Origin: Isoetes taiwanensis
Taxonomy: Eukaryota > Streptophyta > Lycopodiopsida > Isoetales > Isoetaceae
DNA length: 64,000 bases
Direction: 5' to 3'
Assembly: GCA_021234155.1 (NCBI GenBank)
Contig: JAJEKV010000080.1
Location: forward strand, 1,038,182 to 1,102,181
In this document: positions 48,368 through 59,977 of the stretch, piece after piece
Layout: each line of letters begins with the position of its first letter
Numbering within the stretch: position 1 is the stretch's first letter
The notes under the pieces: generated by a model
Databases searched by the model: none
What the model saw: the letters and a program-made list of their open reading frames with translations, nothing else
What the model was told of the DNA's origin: nothing
Position numbers and translations under genes: made by a program

Positions 48368-51300
48368 TTGTGTATCTCTACCTTAATGAACATCTAGTAG
48401 CAAAGGGAGTTGTGGGGCAAATGACACAATGCCACTTCAAGGAGATATCGAATGGAGTAGTGAGCGTAGGTGTGGAGGAAGTGTTCGAAGGCCACCATAC
48501 CCTTCCTTGGTCAACTCCAGATGCAAACACAATAGTGGAAGCCAGGGGCTCATTCGTTCTCCGGAGAAGCCAAGATGCCCGTGAGTCGTCTTCTAATGAC
48601 GCCCCCAAAGAAAAAGACAAATGGACGAGAGGTGGGAAAGGAGACACAACCGCCACAAGATATACCTTGCTTGAAAAGGATTGTGAGATATGGCACTCCC
48701 GCGACTCCATTATCGCCGAAAAGGGATTCATATCTTTCACCGCCCCGGCGATGCGCTTTGTGACCGCCGGGTTTCAAGTTTGTGGGAGTATCTCAGAATC
48801 GAAGGTTTCCCTCCCTTTTCTGAAGTGAACATCCGCTGCCGGGGGTTGCTTGCAGTGCCGGGCCGGGATGCTCGTGAGATGGAGCAATGACCTCGTCCGT
48901 TGATGGAGTAAAGGTCTCGAGATATTGACCGCAAAGACCGCAACAGAAGCGATATTGTGTCCAGCCGGGAGCTCGTGAGCATCGGCACCCAAATTATGAG
49001 AAACGACATTACACTTTTCATTCCCCGACAGCCCAGGAAGGTTGTAAGGCCACCAAAGCTTGCTCGCCTCACCACTCGAGAATGCTATCCTCGCCATTTA
49101 GGAGGACCTTGTGTTGCAAGAATAGGTGTTGCGTCAAGTTCTCTACGAATCAAGTTGTTAACATGCGAAAAGGAATTCCTTTGCCATGAAATCAAGTGAT
49201 AGGGTTACTTTTGTTTATGACATGTTCGCCAATAACATGAAAGGTCGAAGAGTGGGACGACCGGGTGCCGCAGGGGAATCTCGCTTTGGCGAAAAGGGCG
49301 GGTACCTTGGTCTCGGATCTCAAAGTCGGCGATCCGAAATGGAAGGCCCAATTTCTTGAGGGTGCACGCAAGGCCTAACATGGTAACCGTGGCACCTTGA
49401 AGCCTCGCCCTCGACGCTGGCATGTGAGGCCGTTTTCCATGTTTGTGAGGGAGAACGGTGAATCTTTGCCCCACCGCAGCAGGAGAAACGAGGAGGGGAT
49501 AAGAGAGAATGTCGAAGTTGCCCGCAATGTTTACGGTCCAAAGATTCTAGAAGAGGTTAATGCAGAGGTTGTGGCATTGACCGGCAAGAAGGTATCACCG
49601 GCAACGTTTTCATAGAACGCGGAGGCGGAGCTTTCCCGACGTTAGTATCGCGAAAAGAAAATTGCATTCTCCAAATGCGATACATGTGAGGTGATCCGCA
49701 CGGTTATCAAGACCAAAGATGAAGGAGAGAGGAGGATGTTGCATGATGAAAGAAGAGCGCATAGACCGGAGCAGCCTCGTGGTCGCATTACGCATCGGGT
49801 CGTGGAAATTATACTCCCACGTATCCCGCCAATATCTTTGTATTATTCACGACAAAATGGATCAAGCCAAAACAATGATTCCAAAATTGCAACAACTGTG
49901 AAGTCTCTCCGAGACTTGACAAGCTCAAAACGACATTGACCGGTGCATTGACTTATGGTCATGGGAATGGATCCTATGGAAACTTTGCCTGGACTTATGG
50001 CCGATGACTCTAACTTCCATGTAGGTTCTTTGAATAGCATCTTGAAGAGATTAGAGATGGGGCACGAAGTATGCGAGGAGGCCACCGCCGATGCTGAATC
50101 ATCTGCCCCAAAATGGGTCTCCTCATTGCAGACACGGCGGGCCTTGGAGTCAAAGTTGTCACTATCCAATACCAAAGATACCGCTTAATTTGCCACAGGT
50201 GAGAGGGACCATCATTGAAGCCTCTCGCCCAAGATACTTTATTCCCCTTTCAAAATGGACAACGATCCGGACGGAGAGAACAAGAATAGGTACGCCTTCT
50301 CCTATCTTTCTTACCTAGTATATCTTGGTGTGTTTGAAGAGATTGAGCTAGGGTTCATGATGCCCGGTCACACACATGATGATATCGATGCCTTGTTTGG
50401 TAACTTCTCTACATCTTTAAAGAAGGTCGAGGTGCTCACAATGCCGAACTACTATATGAATTCCACAAATGCAACTTGAATACACCCGTGTCCTATATGT
50501 TGTTGACAAAGTTCGATTGGAAGGGTTTTATAGAAGGCTACATACCGGATGGGGATGATAGATTGACAGGTCATACAACCCCTCTAACTTTCAGATTCGC
50601 TATGAATGGTGATTGGTCAGTCATATATTACAAAACTCGACCCACTTACTTGGATTGGTTGCCTGCTGGTGGAATAAAGATGTGGAAAGAAAAAAGAGGA
50701 CGGAAGCCCATGATGCCGCTTGGATATCCTAAGTCGCTTCCTCCCAAGAAATCGGTGAAGGACCTTGGCCTGCTGCATAAACAAGATCCACAAGCATATA
50801 TTGCATTGGGTTGCTTGTTCAACTAGTAACAAGGGTGCTCCGAAACGCCAAGTACTTTCGGCGCGATTCCGCCCACGATTGAATATTGGATGAAACTCTT
50901 TGCAAGAACTCGTGAACATCAGCAAATGACGGAAGGCACTTATAATGACTTTCGGCCACGTACTAGGCAAGCACAAGCTCCACCTCATGTACCTGTAGTG
51001 GTGGAGCCAATTGCTACTATCACTCCTCCTTATGTCGGCCCCTGGAAGGATAAACCTGTACCGGAATTCAACCCATACAAAGATTTGAAGAAAGGTATGT
51101 TTATTATGGCACGCCCTGATGATGTGTTGTGCCCAACTTGGGTGGGCCTAGCTACTGAGGACCCACAAATGGATGATAAGAAGGAGAACTTTGAGACTAT
51201 TCTGGTGACTTGGTGGGAGCCAATCCCAGTGAGGAACCAAGTCTACCCAGCTAATTATGCCAATTGCTGGAAGAAGAGATGGAGGCCAACGACTGCAAGT

Positions 51301-51417
51301 GACCGCATAGAAGTGGAGACTATCGACTACGCTTGGGAGCACCTAATACTATTAAGATACCCGTGCATGCTGCTGAGGCATATGCAGCACTCGCAGGGGA
51401 TGTCAACTAGTGTATGA
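48368..51417 (+). pseudogene. Putative transposase with GHTH-DID region (DUF7869-like), frameshifted
   Basis: Likely the element's transposase. After an acceptor at 48367: LYLNEHLVAKGVVGQMTQCH, similar to small domains in plant transposon proteins. Further on, in shifting frames: LCIIHDKMDQAKTMIP (about 49830-49880), TLTGALTYGHGNGSYGNF, ADDSNFHVGSLNSILKRLE (50000-50060), then MDNDPDGENKNRYAFSYLS and GFMMPGHTHDDIDALFGNFS (50255-50420), FDWKGFIEGYIPDGDD and DWLPAGGIKMW (50510-50690), and a C-terminal GMFIMARPDDVLCPTWVG ... TWWEP block ending at TGA 51417. The HDKMDQAKT, DN-ENKNRY and GHTH-DID blocks in this order are what I recall for plant and protist DUF7869 proteins, plausibly an RNase H-like fold. 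At least five frame changes make it non-functional. The family name is from memory. Confidence 0.65.
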
Positions 51418-51470
51418 AAATGAGTCATTCATCCAAGTGTACTAAAAAATGGTCCATAAATTCAGGTATT

Positions 51471-51495
51471 GTCCATAATTAATGAAATTGTGCTT
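51471..51495 (-). repeat. Right terminal inverted repeat of 10.5-kb element
   Basis: On the minus strand it reads AAGCACAATTTCATTAATT then ATGGAC, matching 40971-40995 at 23 of 25 positions. Confidence 0.85.
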
Positions 51496-53757
51496 ATTCA
51501 TGGGAGACCATGCAATGCATGGTGGGATAAGGAATGCAAGATAGCTAGAAACAGATTGCCAAAAAGCTGCATATGTAAACCAAAATGGTACAAGCAACTC
51601 TTGAGAAAAAAGAAGCGCGATTACTTCAAGAAAAAGCAAAGAGAATTGACAGAGCACCTCAAACATACACCAAAAGCCTTCTGGGATATGTTTAAGGGCA
51701 GATTTGAGCGCTCCAGCTTAAGGGAAGATGCCTTGATGCAACTAGTAAAAGATCTCTATGAAAAGAGTGGTCAGAATAGCATGCCAAGAATGGCCTCCAG
51801 TGCATGCATTGCTTTTAAAGAACATGAGGTGAAGGAGATATTAAGTGACATGGCTAATAATAAAGCATGTGATTTGGATGGCGTGTGTGTGGAGCTCCTA
51901 AAATGGGGCGGACAGAGCACTTTGTCCACACTTACAGGCTTGATAAATGAAGGGTTCAAAAGTGGTTTGCCTGATAGTTGGAGGACCAATATGGTCCATC
52001 CAATTCACAAAGCAGGTGACAAGAAGGATGTAGCAAATTACAGAACAATTCTAATTGGAAATACATTTGCTAAAATTATGGGCAGTCTCCTGGACTATAA
52101 ACTTAAATCTTGGGCAGAAGAACATAGCAAGCGCTCTCCATACCAGGCTGGTTAGAAGAACATAGCAAGCGCTCTCCATACTAGGCTGGTTTTAGGACGG
52201 GGCATAATACCTTAGACCATGCCCTTGCACTTCGAGTATTAGTGGAGAAGGCTAGAAATCCAAATGCAGCATTGTTTGTGGCATTTATTGACTTTGCAAA
52301 AGCATTTGACTCTGTTCCAAGAGATAAACTGAGCGAGAGAATGATACAGATTGGGTTCTCTGAAGAAATTAGAGAAGCCATAGCTCAGTTATATTCAGAG
52401 GTATTGATTAAAGTTTCTTTGAATTTAAGCACATTAGTGAGAAGCACGGTGGGGGTACGTCAGGGGTGCCCGTTATCTCCAACTCTATTTGGCATATTCA
52501 TTGATGAACTAGAAGAATGGCTGAAAAATCAGTCTCTATCAGGCACACAAATAGGTACATACCTTATCCAGCTCTTATTATATGCAGATGATGTGGTGTT
52601 ATTAGCCAACAAGAAGCAAATATTGCAGAAGCACTTGGCTAGAATTATTTTGCATGGCAAAGGGGATGAAAGTGAATGTGGCTAAATCCAAAATCATGAT
52701 ATTTGGAACCAAGAAGAGACCCAATTTCTTTTACCAGGGACTTACACTTGAAATAGTGGACTGCTACAAATATTTAGGCATTGATTTTGCTTCAAAATAC
52801 AATTGGAAGGAATGTGTAAAAAGAAGAGTCATGGGAGGTAAATCAGCTTTGTATAGTATGCTTACGAGGTGTCATAAGGCATCTCTAATAGATTGGGAGC
52901 TGAAAAAAATGCTTTTCAAAACATTAGTACAAACAGTATTGCTATATGGAACTCCGGTATGGGGTCCAGGATGCTCAGCAAGGCTATGGAGCCAAATAGA
53001 AGCTGTGCAGAAAATGTTCTTGCGGGAGGAGCTGGGAATCAAAGCTCAAATGCCATATGCAATCATGCTTGCAGAAGCTGGGATGTTCCCCTTAGAGCTT
53101 GAAGCTCTATACCAAGCTGTAAATTTTGTAAATAGGCTTAGAGAACAGAGTCCAGCTCGAATCTCCGATCAAGCTATGGCTAATGCTGAGCAAGGGTGGC
53201 TAAGAGATTTTTGGAATTGGGCTAATAAATGGGGGATGTCAGAAGCCAATTGGCCTAGTGACAAAAAGGAGGCAAGAGCCCTATTGAAAAGACTTGCAAT
53301 AGATTACTTATGGGTTGCCCCAGGTAGTAGAATGGTACACTATAGAAGAGAAGTCAACAGCATTATAGATTACAAAAGCACTTATGTTCAGATATTTCAA
53401 AAGCATATAAACAAATTATAGCCAGGTACAGAACCAGTTCTCATCGTCTGGGAATTGAAGTAGGCAGGTGGTTCAAAGTTCCCATGGGAGACAGGAAGTG
53501 TGAGATATGTGGTTCGGGAGATGTAGAGGATGAGGCACATACATTTCTACATTGCTCAGCTTATGAGCATATTAGAGATGAGTCCAGCATTGTTGAATTT
53601 GGAACCATATTTGTTAGGAGAGTATATAAGCAAGGTGGATACACACCGATCATTTTTGATAAAGTTGTAAATATTAGTGCTCCATGGCCTCTCAAGGTCC
53701 TAAGTGAGCATTAGATAGATAGATAGATAAATAAATAAATAAATAAATAAATAAATA
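51496..53757 (+). mobile_element. LINE, right part (reverse transcriptase to 3' tail)
   Basis: Continuation of the LINE begun at 40610. After the insertion: HGRPCNAWWDKECKIARN; polymerase blocks NKACDLDGVCVELLKWGG, PIHKAGDKKDVANYR, FVAFIDFAKAFDSVPRDKL, VGVRQGCPLSPTLFGIFIDE, YADDVVLL; thumb NVAKSKIMIFG and YKYLGIDFASK; and a C-terminal CEICGSGDVEDEAHTFLHC knuckle. Both catalytic motifs (FAKAFD, YADD) are intact, but the frame is broken by a 38-bp tandem duplication at about 52121-52196, a slip near 52654 and another near 53425. It ends in (GATA)n(AATA)n at 53712-53757. Same clade as the 31-kb LINE and different from the L1 copy. Confidence 0.85.
53712..53757 (+). repeat. (GATA)n(AATA)n LINE tail
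   Basis: About four GATA units followed by about seven AATA units directly after the last coding stop (AGTGAGCATTAG). Confidence 0.9.
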
Positions 53758-54925
53758 GTTGGCACATCATGGTTTTTGGTAAGACACATAGAACATTACT
53801 CACAAAATGTTTACCCATTTGTCTTTATTCGTCTAACTTAGAGCTGGATATTTCAATTTGTGGATGCTAGCGTTGATGATTATGACAAACTACAAAGAAT
53901 GCGCTCCTATGGCTAACTTGTAGACGACGACGCACTTGATAGGATCAACAGTTGATCAGATCAGAGGCTGCATTACTTCTAACTCAATGTAACAAAATGT
54001 CAAACATTAAGTTGCAGCAAGCAAATATGAAGCTGCAAAAGTTATAGTATCACAAATCATGAACTGGAATTAAGTAACAAGCTACAGCTGTAAAAATGGG
54101 TTACAATGGCCATTGAAACAAAAAAAAAAAAAACTAGAGGCGCAAAAGATGTGCACTCTAAACTATAATGCAAAGCGGAAGATGATAGATAGCCCATAAA
54201 CGATCAGACAAACTGGTTCAAGATGAAATGATTAATAATTTTGGTTGACTGTTCAATCCGTACTACAATAGTGCCAACAACAAGCATATTATTTTGAAAA
54301 TACCGAAGGTGAAAACAATGAATAGTACTAATGTTTCTCCCTATGATCCTTATCCAACATTCCTTCTTATCGCTCATTCTTGACCATTGATCACTCTAAT
54401 ATTCCTTCTATTATTCCTCCCAGAGCATTCTCGACCGTTCGTTGACTCCATGATGGGGTCAAACTGCCATTTCCACGTCACCATAAGATTTATAAACCAT
54501 TTGCAGGAGTCAACATATAAGTGAATCAGAAATAATCATGCAAGAAAGGGGACTTGAACCCCCTGCCAAAAGAGGCAGACCCAAGATAATATGCTTCAAA
54601 ATATCTATAGCACATATCTGTACATTCTTTTAAAACATGGATATTTCTACAAGCCTAATAACGACGCATGCATTCTTTCAAACAACATACCAGCCTAGCT
54701 CAAAGTTAATCACTCTCTGAGCTGCTGCTTTATCCTCAGCAGAGTTAGTTAAAGGTTCACGCCAGTCAAAATTCAGCGTGATTCCAATTTCTCCACCTTG
54801 CTTTCTCTGTTGCTCACAAATTTGTCCCCTCCTTAACACTCTATCCATCCATTATGTTCAAGCATAAAGCTTAACAAACCTGATACTTCTGCCTGTAAAC
54901 CTTGCAGCAGCAGCATGTGACAACA
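53758..54925. other. Intergenic
   Basis: An A-run at about 54119-54132. No gene recognised. A T-arm-like motif near 54540-54585 (minus) was considered and rejected as a tRNA. Confidence 0.5.
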
Positions 54926-54930
54926 AAACA

Positions 54931-55930
54931 TTATGTCCAGCTATATAAGGCTCTGTTGCAGAATATCCTGCACCATATGATGAGCACCTTCCAGTTCTTC
55001 ACCCTATCTCCAAACACAGCAAAACATGCATCTGCATAAGCATCAAACAATGGTCTGCACATAATCCAAGCATGTCTATGATGCACTTGTTCGAAAAATT
55101 TGAATAGGCTTTTCAACAGTCTTACACTATGGCTGGACTGAGCCAACCTCCAATGGAGTCTTCTAATGCCTGAGGTAGATCCCAGTGATACAAGGTCACA
55201 TATCAGTAATCAAAGAACTCTGTATGCTTATGAAATTACATTCATTTTCAGATATTTACAAGGGGCTCTCAGGTTTGTTACCATAGCTCATTGCAACACA
55301 TGCAAAAAAGTATTTACTGTATTGTCACATTAAAAGCATGACGTTGATAGAATCCTAATGGGGTGGAGAATTTTACCTTAAGAAATCGAATAGATCCTTC
55401 ATTATGAATCTGAAGAGCCTGAAACATGTGCCTATAATGGATCAACAATGTGCACCAGTAACATGTCCATCTTGCACCATGCTTTTAAGCTCTAGATTCA
55501 TCGAATATGCCATTACAACACAGACTTGCTGAAAGACTGAATCCTTGGACAGGTGCAGGAGCTCCAGAAATTGATGCCTTCCCACGAACTAACAAGCAAT
55601 AGACCTTGTCACTGAATACACTCGGAAATTGCTCCAAGTATTCCATGGGCTCTGCCAAAGTTGCATCAACGTGCTGTAGTTGGGCTGAAAGTAAGCGAGA
55701 ACCCACAATAAGATTTCAAAAACACAGAAGATTCAGACCTGCAGTCTAACTTACCTGCAATGAGACGCCTCCTATAAATCCAGGGCATGCCGACCTCCTC
55801 GCATAGCCGCCAACGTGCCACCTCAGATTCGACATCTGGAAGTCCGGTTCCGCCTTCGTCTCCATCATTCGGCTATTCGGCTGCTGTTCGTTCGATGGCA
55901 AAAAGCCATTTTCAACCAAAAAAAGCAAAC
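54931..55930 (-). pseudogene. Spliced gene or gene relic, family unknown
   Basis: On the minus strand, an exon ending at 55755 (LPDVESEVARWRLCEEVGMP then WIYRRRLIA) has a GTAAG donor. A 70-bp intron (55685-55754) follows, and the next exon, 55684-55485, reads AQLQHVDATLAEPMEYLEQF then PSVFSDKVYCLLVRGKASIS in matching phase, to TAA. A later open stretch at 55190-54931 reads RLHWRLAQSSHSVRLLKSLF, VHHRHAWIMCRPLFDAYADA and CFAVFGDRVKNWKV to TAA. Upstream of the first exon the frame is interrupted near MAFCHRTNSSRIAE, so either the start is elsewhere or the gene is broken. I recognise no family. Confidence 0.4.
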
Positions 55931-56859
55931 CCTACCCTCCACCATCAGCAATATACGTATTTCTCTACTAATACCCTCTCTAAACCTTCGAAAATCTTAT
56001 GTTACAAAATACTCATTCCACATTTTTTACACCTTATCCAGAGGCTGATATTTGTTTATAGTTCATTGTCAAAATTTACATTTGCTTCAGTGCTTTTGCT
56101 TTTTCTCTGGCAATCTAAGATGTCACATGAAAATAGAAGTGCCAGCTCCATACCAAATCCTAGATTGTGTTTCAGTCAATTTTCTTGTATCATGCTCTAG
56201 TTTCCTTGCATGCAAATTGCGTGAACACATCATGAAGAATTTTGCAGAAGGCATAAAGCATGCATTTTTCAAAACGGCAACATGCTATTGTTATACATGT
56301 CATATGCCAGTTTCAAACTTAGGTCCTATAGCTGAGTAGTTTGTTTTTAGAAGCATGATACTTGCAGTTGTTAAAGGCCCACCGTCACAAACATTTAAAG
56401 TCTCTAGTGTGTTGTCACAGTCCTTTTCTTCTGGTATTCAACCTACTATTCAGTACTATAAGCATGTTAATGTATAGAAATTAAATAAGAATGGCCATGA
56501 ATGAAGCTTAGCTACAATGAAGGGTGATAGAAGTCTCTGTCTAATTGAAATCATTTGCTCTAGGGGTATCTAAGAGAAAATTGGAAATTTCGTCACATTG
56601 TTATAGAGCACTTGAAATTGAATGCCTCTACCTCAATTCCAGGTCACAAAAATAGCTCTTAAGCTCTTGGGGCATCAACTTCCTGAATCATTTTCTTGAA
56701 ATACAAACTTAAACAACATAAAGGGACATTTAGATCATATGCCGAGGATTGTGCTATACGAGTGTTGAATGCAAAGAGAAAGTGGAATGAAACAAAGTCT
56801 ATATCAAGGCATGCATGAGCTTTCAATGCATCTACAAAATCAACACTAGAGAATTGTAT
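55931..56859. other. Intergenic
   Basis: Short frames at 55787-56339 (+) have no motif. No repeat structure noted. Confidence 0.45.
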
Positions 56860-57440
56860 CTACTCAGAGGCAATGGACATCAATTTTAAGCTTCAAGTTG
56901 TAACTAGACAAGAGCTTGATTGCAAAAGACTGACCTGATATGGTGGAGTGAAAGATGCATGAAAAAGAGTAGCCATACTGCAATGAAGCAAGAACAATAT
57001 CGAAAAATCCTGGAGTGCTGCCACTAAAGACTGATCCTTCAATTTTGCTTAGAGGTCAATCCAATATTATAGCATTCTCCACGAGGTCTTTGCTTGGCTT
57101 CTCCTTTCCTTGAGCGTTGTCTCTTATTGATTTGAAAGCAGAATCCACAAACTGAAAACTTCAAAAAATAGCAAAGGCAGATTAAGTTAGCACTATAAAA
57201 CACAGAGGTCATCCACCAACCTTGACACAAACTTACGTTCTTATCAATGAAATCTTCCCAAAACCGTACCATAGCTTTGCCATAAGAATCCTTTGGAAAG
57301 AGACCGAGATGTCTGGCCAAACAATCGTTTATGTATTCTACAGTAATGAGGGATTCACAAATAGGCTTATCATTGTGAATAAGAACAGGAAGCTTTCTAT
57401 GGACGAAATTAAAAGCAAGAAGGAGCTCTCTCTGTTTGTG
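56860..57440 (-). pseudogene. Tau-class glutathione S-transferase pseudogene
   Basis: Tau GSTs are cytosolic plant detoxification enzymes. The minus strand encodes, in one frame, the second half of the thioredoxin-like domain (RKLPVLIHNDKPICESLI, TVEYIND) and the start of the helical domain (RFWEDFIDKN). PVLIHN and the glutathione-contact ES of CESL are conserved. A 78-bp-class intron (GTAAGT at about 57237 to TTGAAG) follows at the position usual for this family. The next exon gives QFVDSAFKSIRDNAQGKEKP, then a stop, then SGSTPGFFDIVLASLQYG, a decayed version of the G-FLDI block. The catalytic-serine N-terminus is missing: stops lie immediately upstream of EDFHKQRELLLAFN. Confidence 0.65.
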
Positions 57441-58049
57441 GAAATCTTCCTGTGGTTATTGGATTCATTTAAAAGCAAGGGCTATCCACAGCCTCATCAT
57501 GAACGGATTTGACCACAGCTAGCCATCGTAATGTCTTGAGCTATAAAGAAGGACAGATACAGAGGGATCAAGGCCAAACAATCTACTGCTAGAGCCCCAA
57601 CTACTGGCCTAGTATGATATTGTGCCGTAAATTTAAAAGAAAACTTGTAAAGATGTTTAGCCATAGATTATAAAAAGAGAGCAGAACAGAGATAGATGAT
57701 GGGTTACTCCTGAAAGTTGTTTTACAATAATTTGAAGGGAGTTCTGAAGAACCAAAGTCAGACCCATTGTTAGCATAATGGTTTCTGTATTTTCGCCCTA
57801 TGAGATGCTTGATCTGAGAACCAGTGTTTTTAGGATTCATGGTGGATGTAGCAGCTGTCTAGATCCGAGAAAACACTGGCCATCTGCAAAAACACCATAG
57901 CCAGTATCTTTGAACAATCTAGAACATACAAAATTAGAAACAAATACTTCAAGTCAGTTGCAAGTTATGAATACAATCTAAATTAGAATGTAAAGGAAAG
58001 ACTTTGGCAGGAAAAAGGCTGGAGATATTCGCAGTAATCTATGCCGTCT
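57441..58049. other. Intergenic between GST and LRR kinase relics
   Basis: A minus frame at 57601-57840 has no recognised motif. Nothing else supported. Confidence 0.45.
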
Positions 58050-59850
58050 TTCAAAACTGGAAATCTCATTTAACTTGGAAATGGTTCTATTCCACCAGAG
58101 CTTGCCAACTGCACAGAAATGTTCTATCCAGATTTGAGCAACAACCTTCTTGCAGGCAATCTCCCACAAGAGATGAATAGTCTTAAGAAATTAGAAACAC
58201 TAAACCTTGAAGGGAACAGACTGGCAAACGAAATTCCAAGATTAATTTTTGCTTTGCAATCTTTTGCGGAGGTGAATGGGAGATAACAAACTGGAAGGAT
58301 CCATACCTCATGAAATTAAGCACCTGAATTTAAGGATGCTTAACATAAGCTACAATAAGCTAACTGGGAATATACCAGCAGAACTAGGCATCCTGATTTC
58401 ACTTGAACAAATGGACTTGTCACATAACAAATTAGAAGGCCACATTCCAGACATCTTGTGTAACATGACAAAGCTAATACATGTGGATGTCTCATATAAC
58501 AATTTATCAGAAGATGTTCCCGAGTCATGAAAAAGGTTCTTGATTTCCTATCCTCTGACATTTGCTGGCAACCAGAAGTTGTGCACTTCAAATACATCCT
58601 GCAAAAGGTTCCTGATTTCCTCTCCTCTGTCATTTGTTGGCAATCAGAAGTTGTGCACTTCAAATATATACCTGCACTATAAATACGTCAGAAACTTTAT
58701 CAAGCAAAAAGGGACTAAAAAAAGGCTTTTTTGCTGGGATAATTCTTGGCGCGATTGCATTTTGTCTTTTAGTTGTTTGTCTAATCACCATCTGATGTCA
58801 GAAAGCCAAATCAAGAGTCTTCCTTATCAATGGCTCCAGGAAACTGTCTGCAGCAGAAGTATTGCATGCCACATAGAACTTAATTAATGATAATATTGTA
58901 GAAAAAGGTGTACATGGAATAGTATACAAAGTCATTAGCAGATCTAGACAAGAACTTGCAGTAAAGAAACTTGAGCTATCAAGAGCATGAGCAATATTTT
59001 AAAGGGAGTTAGAAACTCTAGGCAAGTTACAACATAGAAATCTAATAAACATCATTGGGTATTCAGCCCAGAATGGAATTGGTTACGTCATATATGAGTA
59101 CATGGAACTAGGAAGCCTCAGGGATGCTCTGCATGGGACACCACCTCTTGATTGAAAAACAAGATACATAATTGCATTAGGTACTGCACATGTATTGGCA
59201 TACCTGCACCATGATATTCATCCCCAAATTATTCATCACGACATAAAATCCAGCAAAATTCTGTTACACTCTAACATGGAGCCTTGAATCAGACTTCGAA
59301 ATAGCAAGATTGATTGACAAAGATGGGCTATCTGTATCTGTTATCGTTGGCAAATCCAAAGACCTCAAAATATCTCTGCCATTTAATTTCTTATCTAACA
59401 TGAATGACTTCCCTGACAGAGTGTTGTTACACTATGAAAGTGAACGAAAAGTTGATGTTTATGCCTTCAGAATGGTGCTTCGAACTGATTAACGGAAAGA
59501 AGCTCATAGCTTAAACGAGATCGGATATGCCCAAGAAAAATCAACCCTCTCAGGTAATATAGCTTATGCATTTATATCCCAGGTAATATAGCTTATGCAT
59601 TTATAAAGGACTGCTTGTAGAAATATGATCTATGGAATTATGCCCAAGATCCTCTTGACAAAATCGATCTAAGACTGAAGCAAAACATTGAGGAAAAACT
59701 TGGCTCCACACCATGATGTAACTCACATAGCCCTGTGTAAATCTGAAACGTCAGCCAAGCGAATGAAGTCCCAGCAGATGGGTTGGATTTTAGAACACAC
59801 AATGAATCTGTCTGCAGACTTTTAAAGATCCATGAATATTTCAAGGTGCC
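58050..59850 (+). pseudogene. LRR receptor-like kinase pseudogene
   Basis: Plasma-membrane receptor kinase relic. Leucine-rich repeats: NGSIPPELANCTEMF, LSNNLLAGNLPQEMNSLKKL, then an open block 58276-58530 with two or three repeats (NISYNKLTGNIPAELG, DLSHNKLEGHIPD) and a cap. A 72-bp tandem duplication breaks the juxtamembrane part. A membrane segment FFAGIILGAIAFCLLVVCLI lies at about 58727-58790. Kinase blocks follow: GIVYKV, ELAVKKLELS (ATP-binding Lys), [48 protein letters not shown] (HHD in place of HRD) and SDFEIARL in place of DFG-AR. Many in-frame stops are spread along it and the activation-loop region is lost, so it cannot encode a kinase. Confidence 0.8.
58531..58674. repeat. Tandem duplication, 2 x 72 bp
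   Basis: Units start AAAAGGTTCTTGATTTCC (58531) and AAAAGGTTCCTGATTTCC (58603), both containing AGAAGTTGTGCACTTCAAAT. It lies within the LRR kinase relic. Confidence 0.9.
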
Positions 59851-59977
59851 TGAAAGCGTGCATCAAGCACGCAGTTGGATGGATCTGCGCAAAAGGAATG
59901 CAGAATAAAACCTGTGGATACCTTGCATCTCAAAATGATAGGTTTGAAATTCTGCAGTGGAGGAGAGTATCGATCTG

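Larger units (their letters stand above)
40971..51495. mobile_element. 10,525-bp DNA transposon with divergent transposase-like and methyltransferase-like genes
   Basis: Boundaries rest on three agreeing observations. First, ATTC occurs directly on both sides (40967-40970 and 51496-51499). Second, deleting the element plus one ATTC joins the LINE reading TKRRI to HGRPCNAWWDKECK in frame. Third, the ends are inverted repeats of ~25 bp, AAGCAYAATTTCATTAATT then RTGGAC, 23/25 identical. Content: a short plus-strand frame (41240), a minus-strand gene (42066-46009), a plus-strand transposase-like gene (48368-51417), about 15 palindromes and a tandem repeat block in the divergent promoter. A 4-bp duplication and AAGCA ends do not fit CACTA, Mutator, hAT or Harbinger. 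I cannot assign it to a named superfamily. Both genes are now frameshifted. Confidence 0.85.

Noticed and set aside
54540-54585. tRNA-like T-arm (GGGGGTTCAAGTCCCC) on the minus strand
   Set aside because: There is an anticodon-arm-like hairpin beside it but no matching acceptor stem or D-arm, so at best it is a decayed fragment.
58050-59850. Functional LRR receptor kinase with introns hiding the stops
   Set aside because: Stops fall inside conserved kinase blocks (for example within the ATP-binding and catalytic regions), so splicing cannot rescue it.
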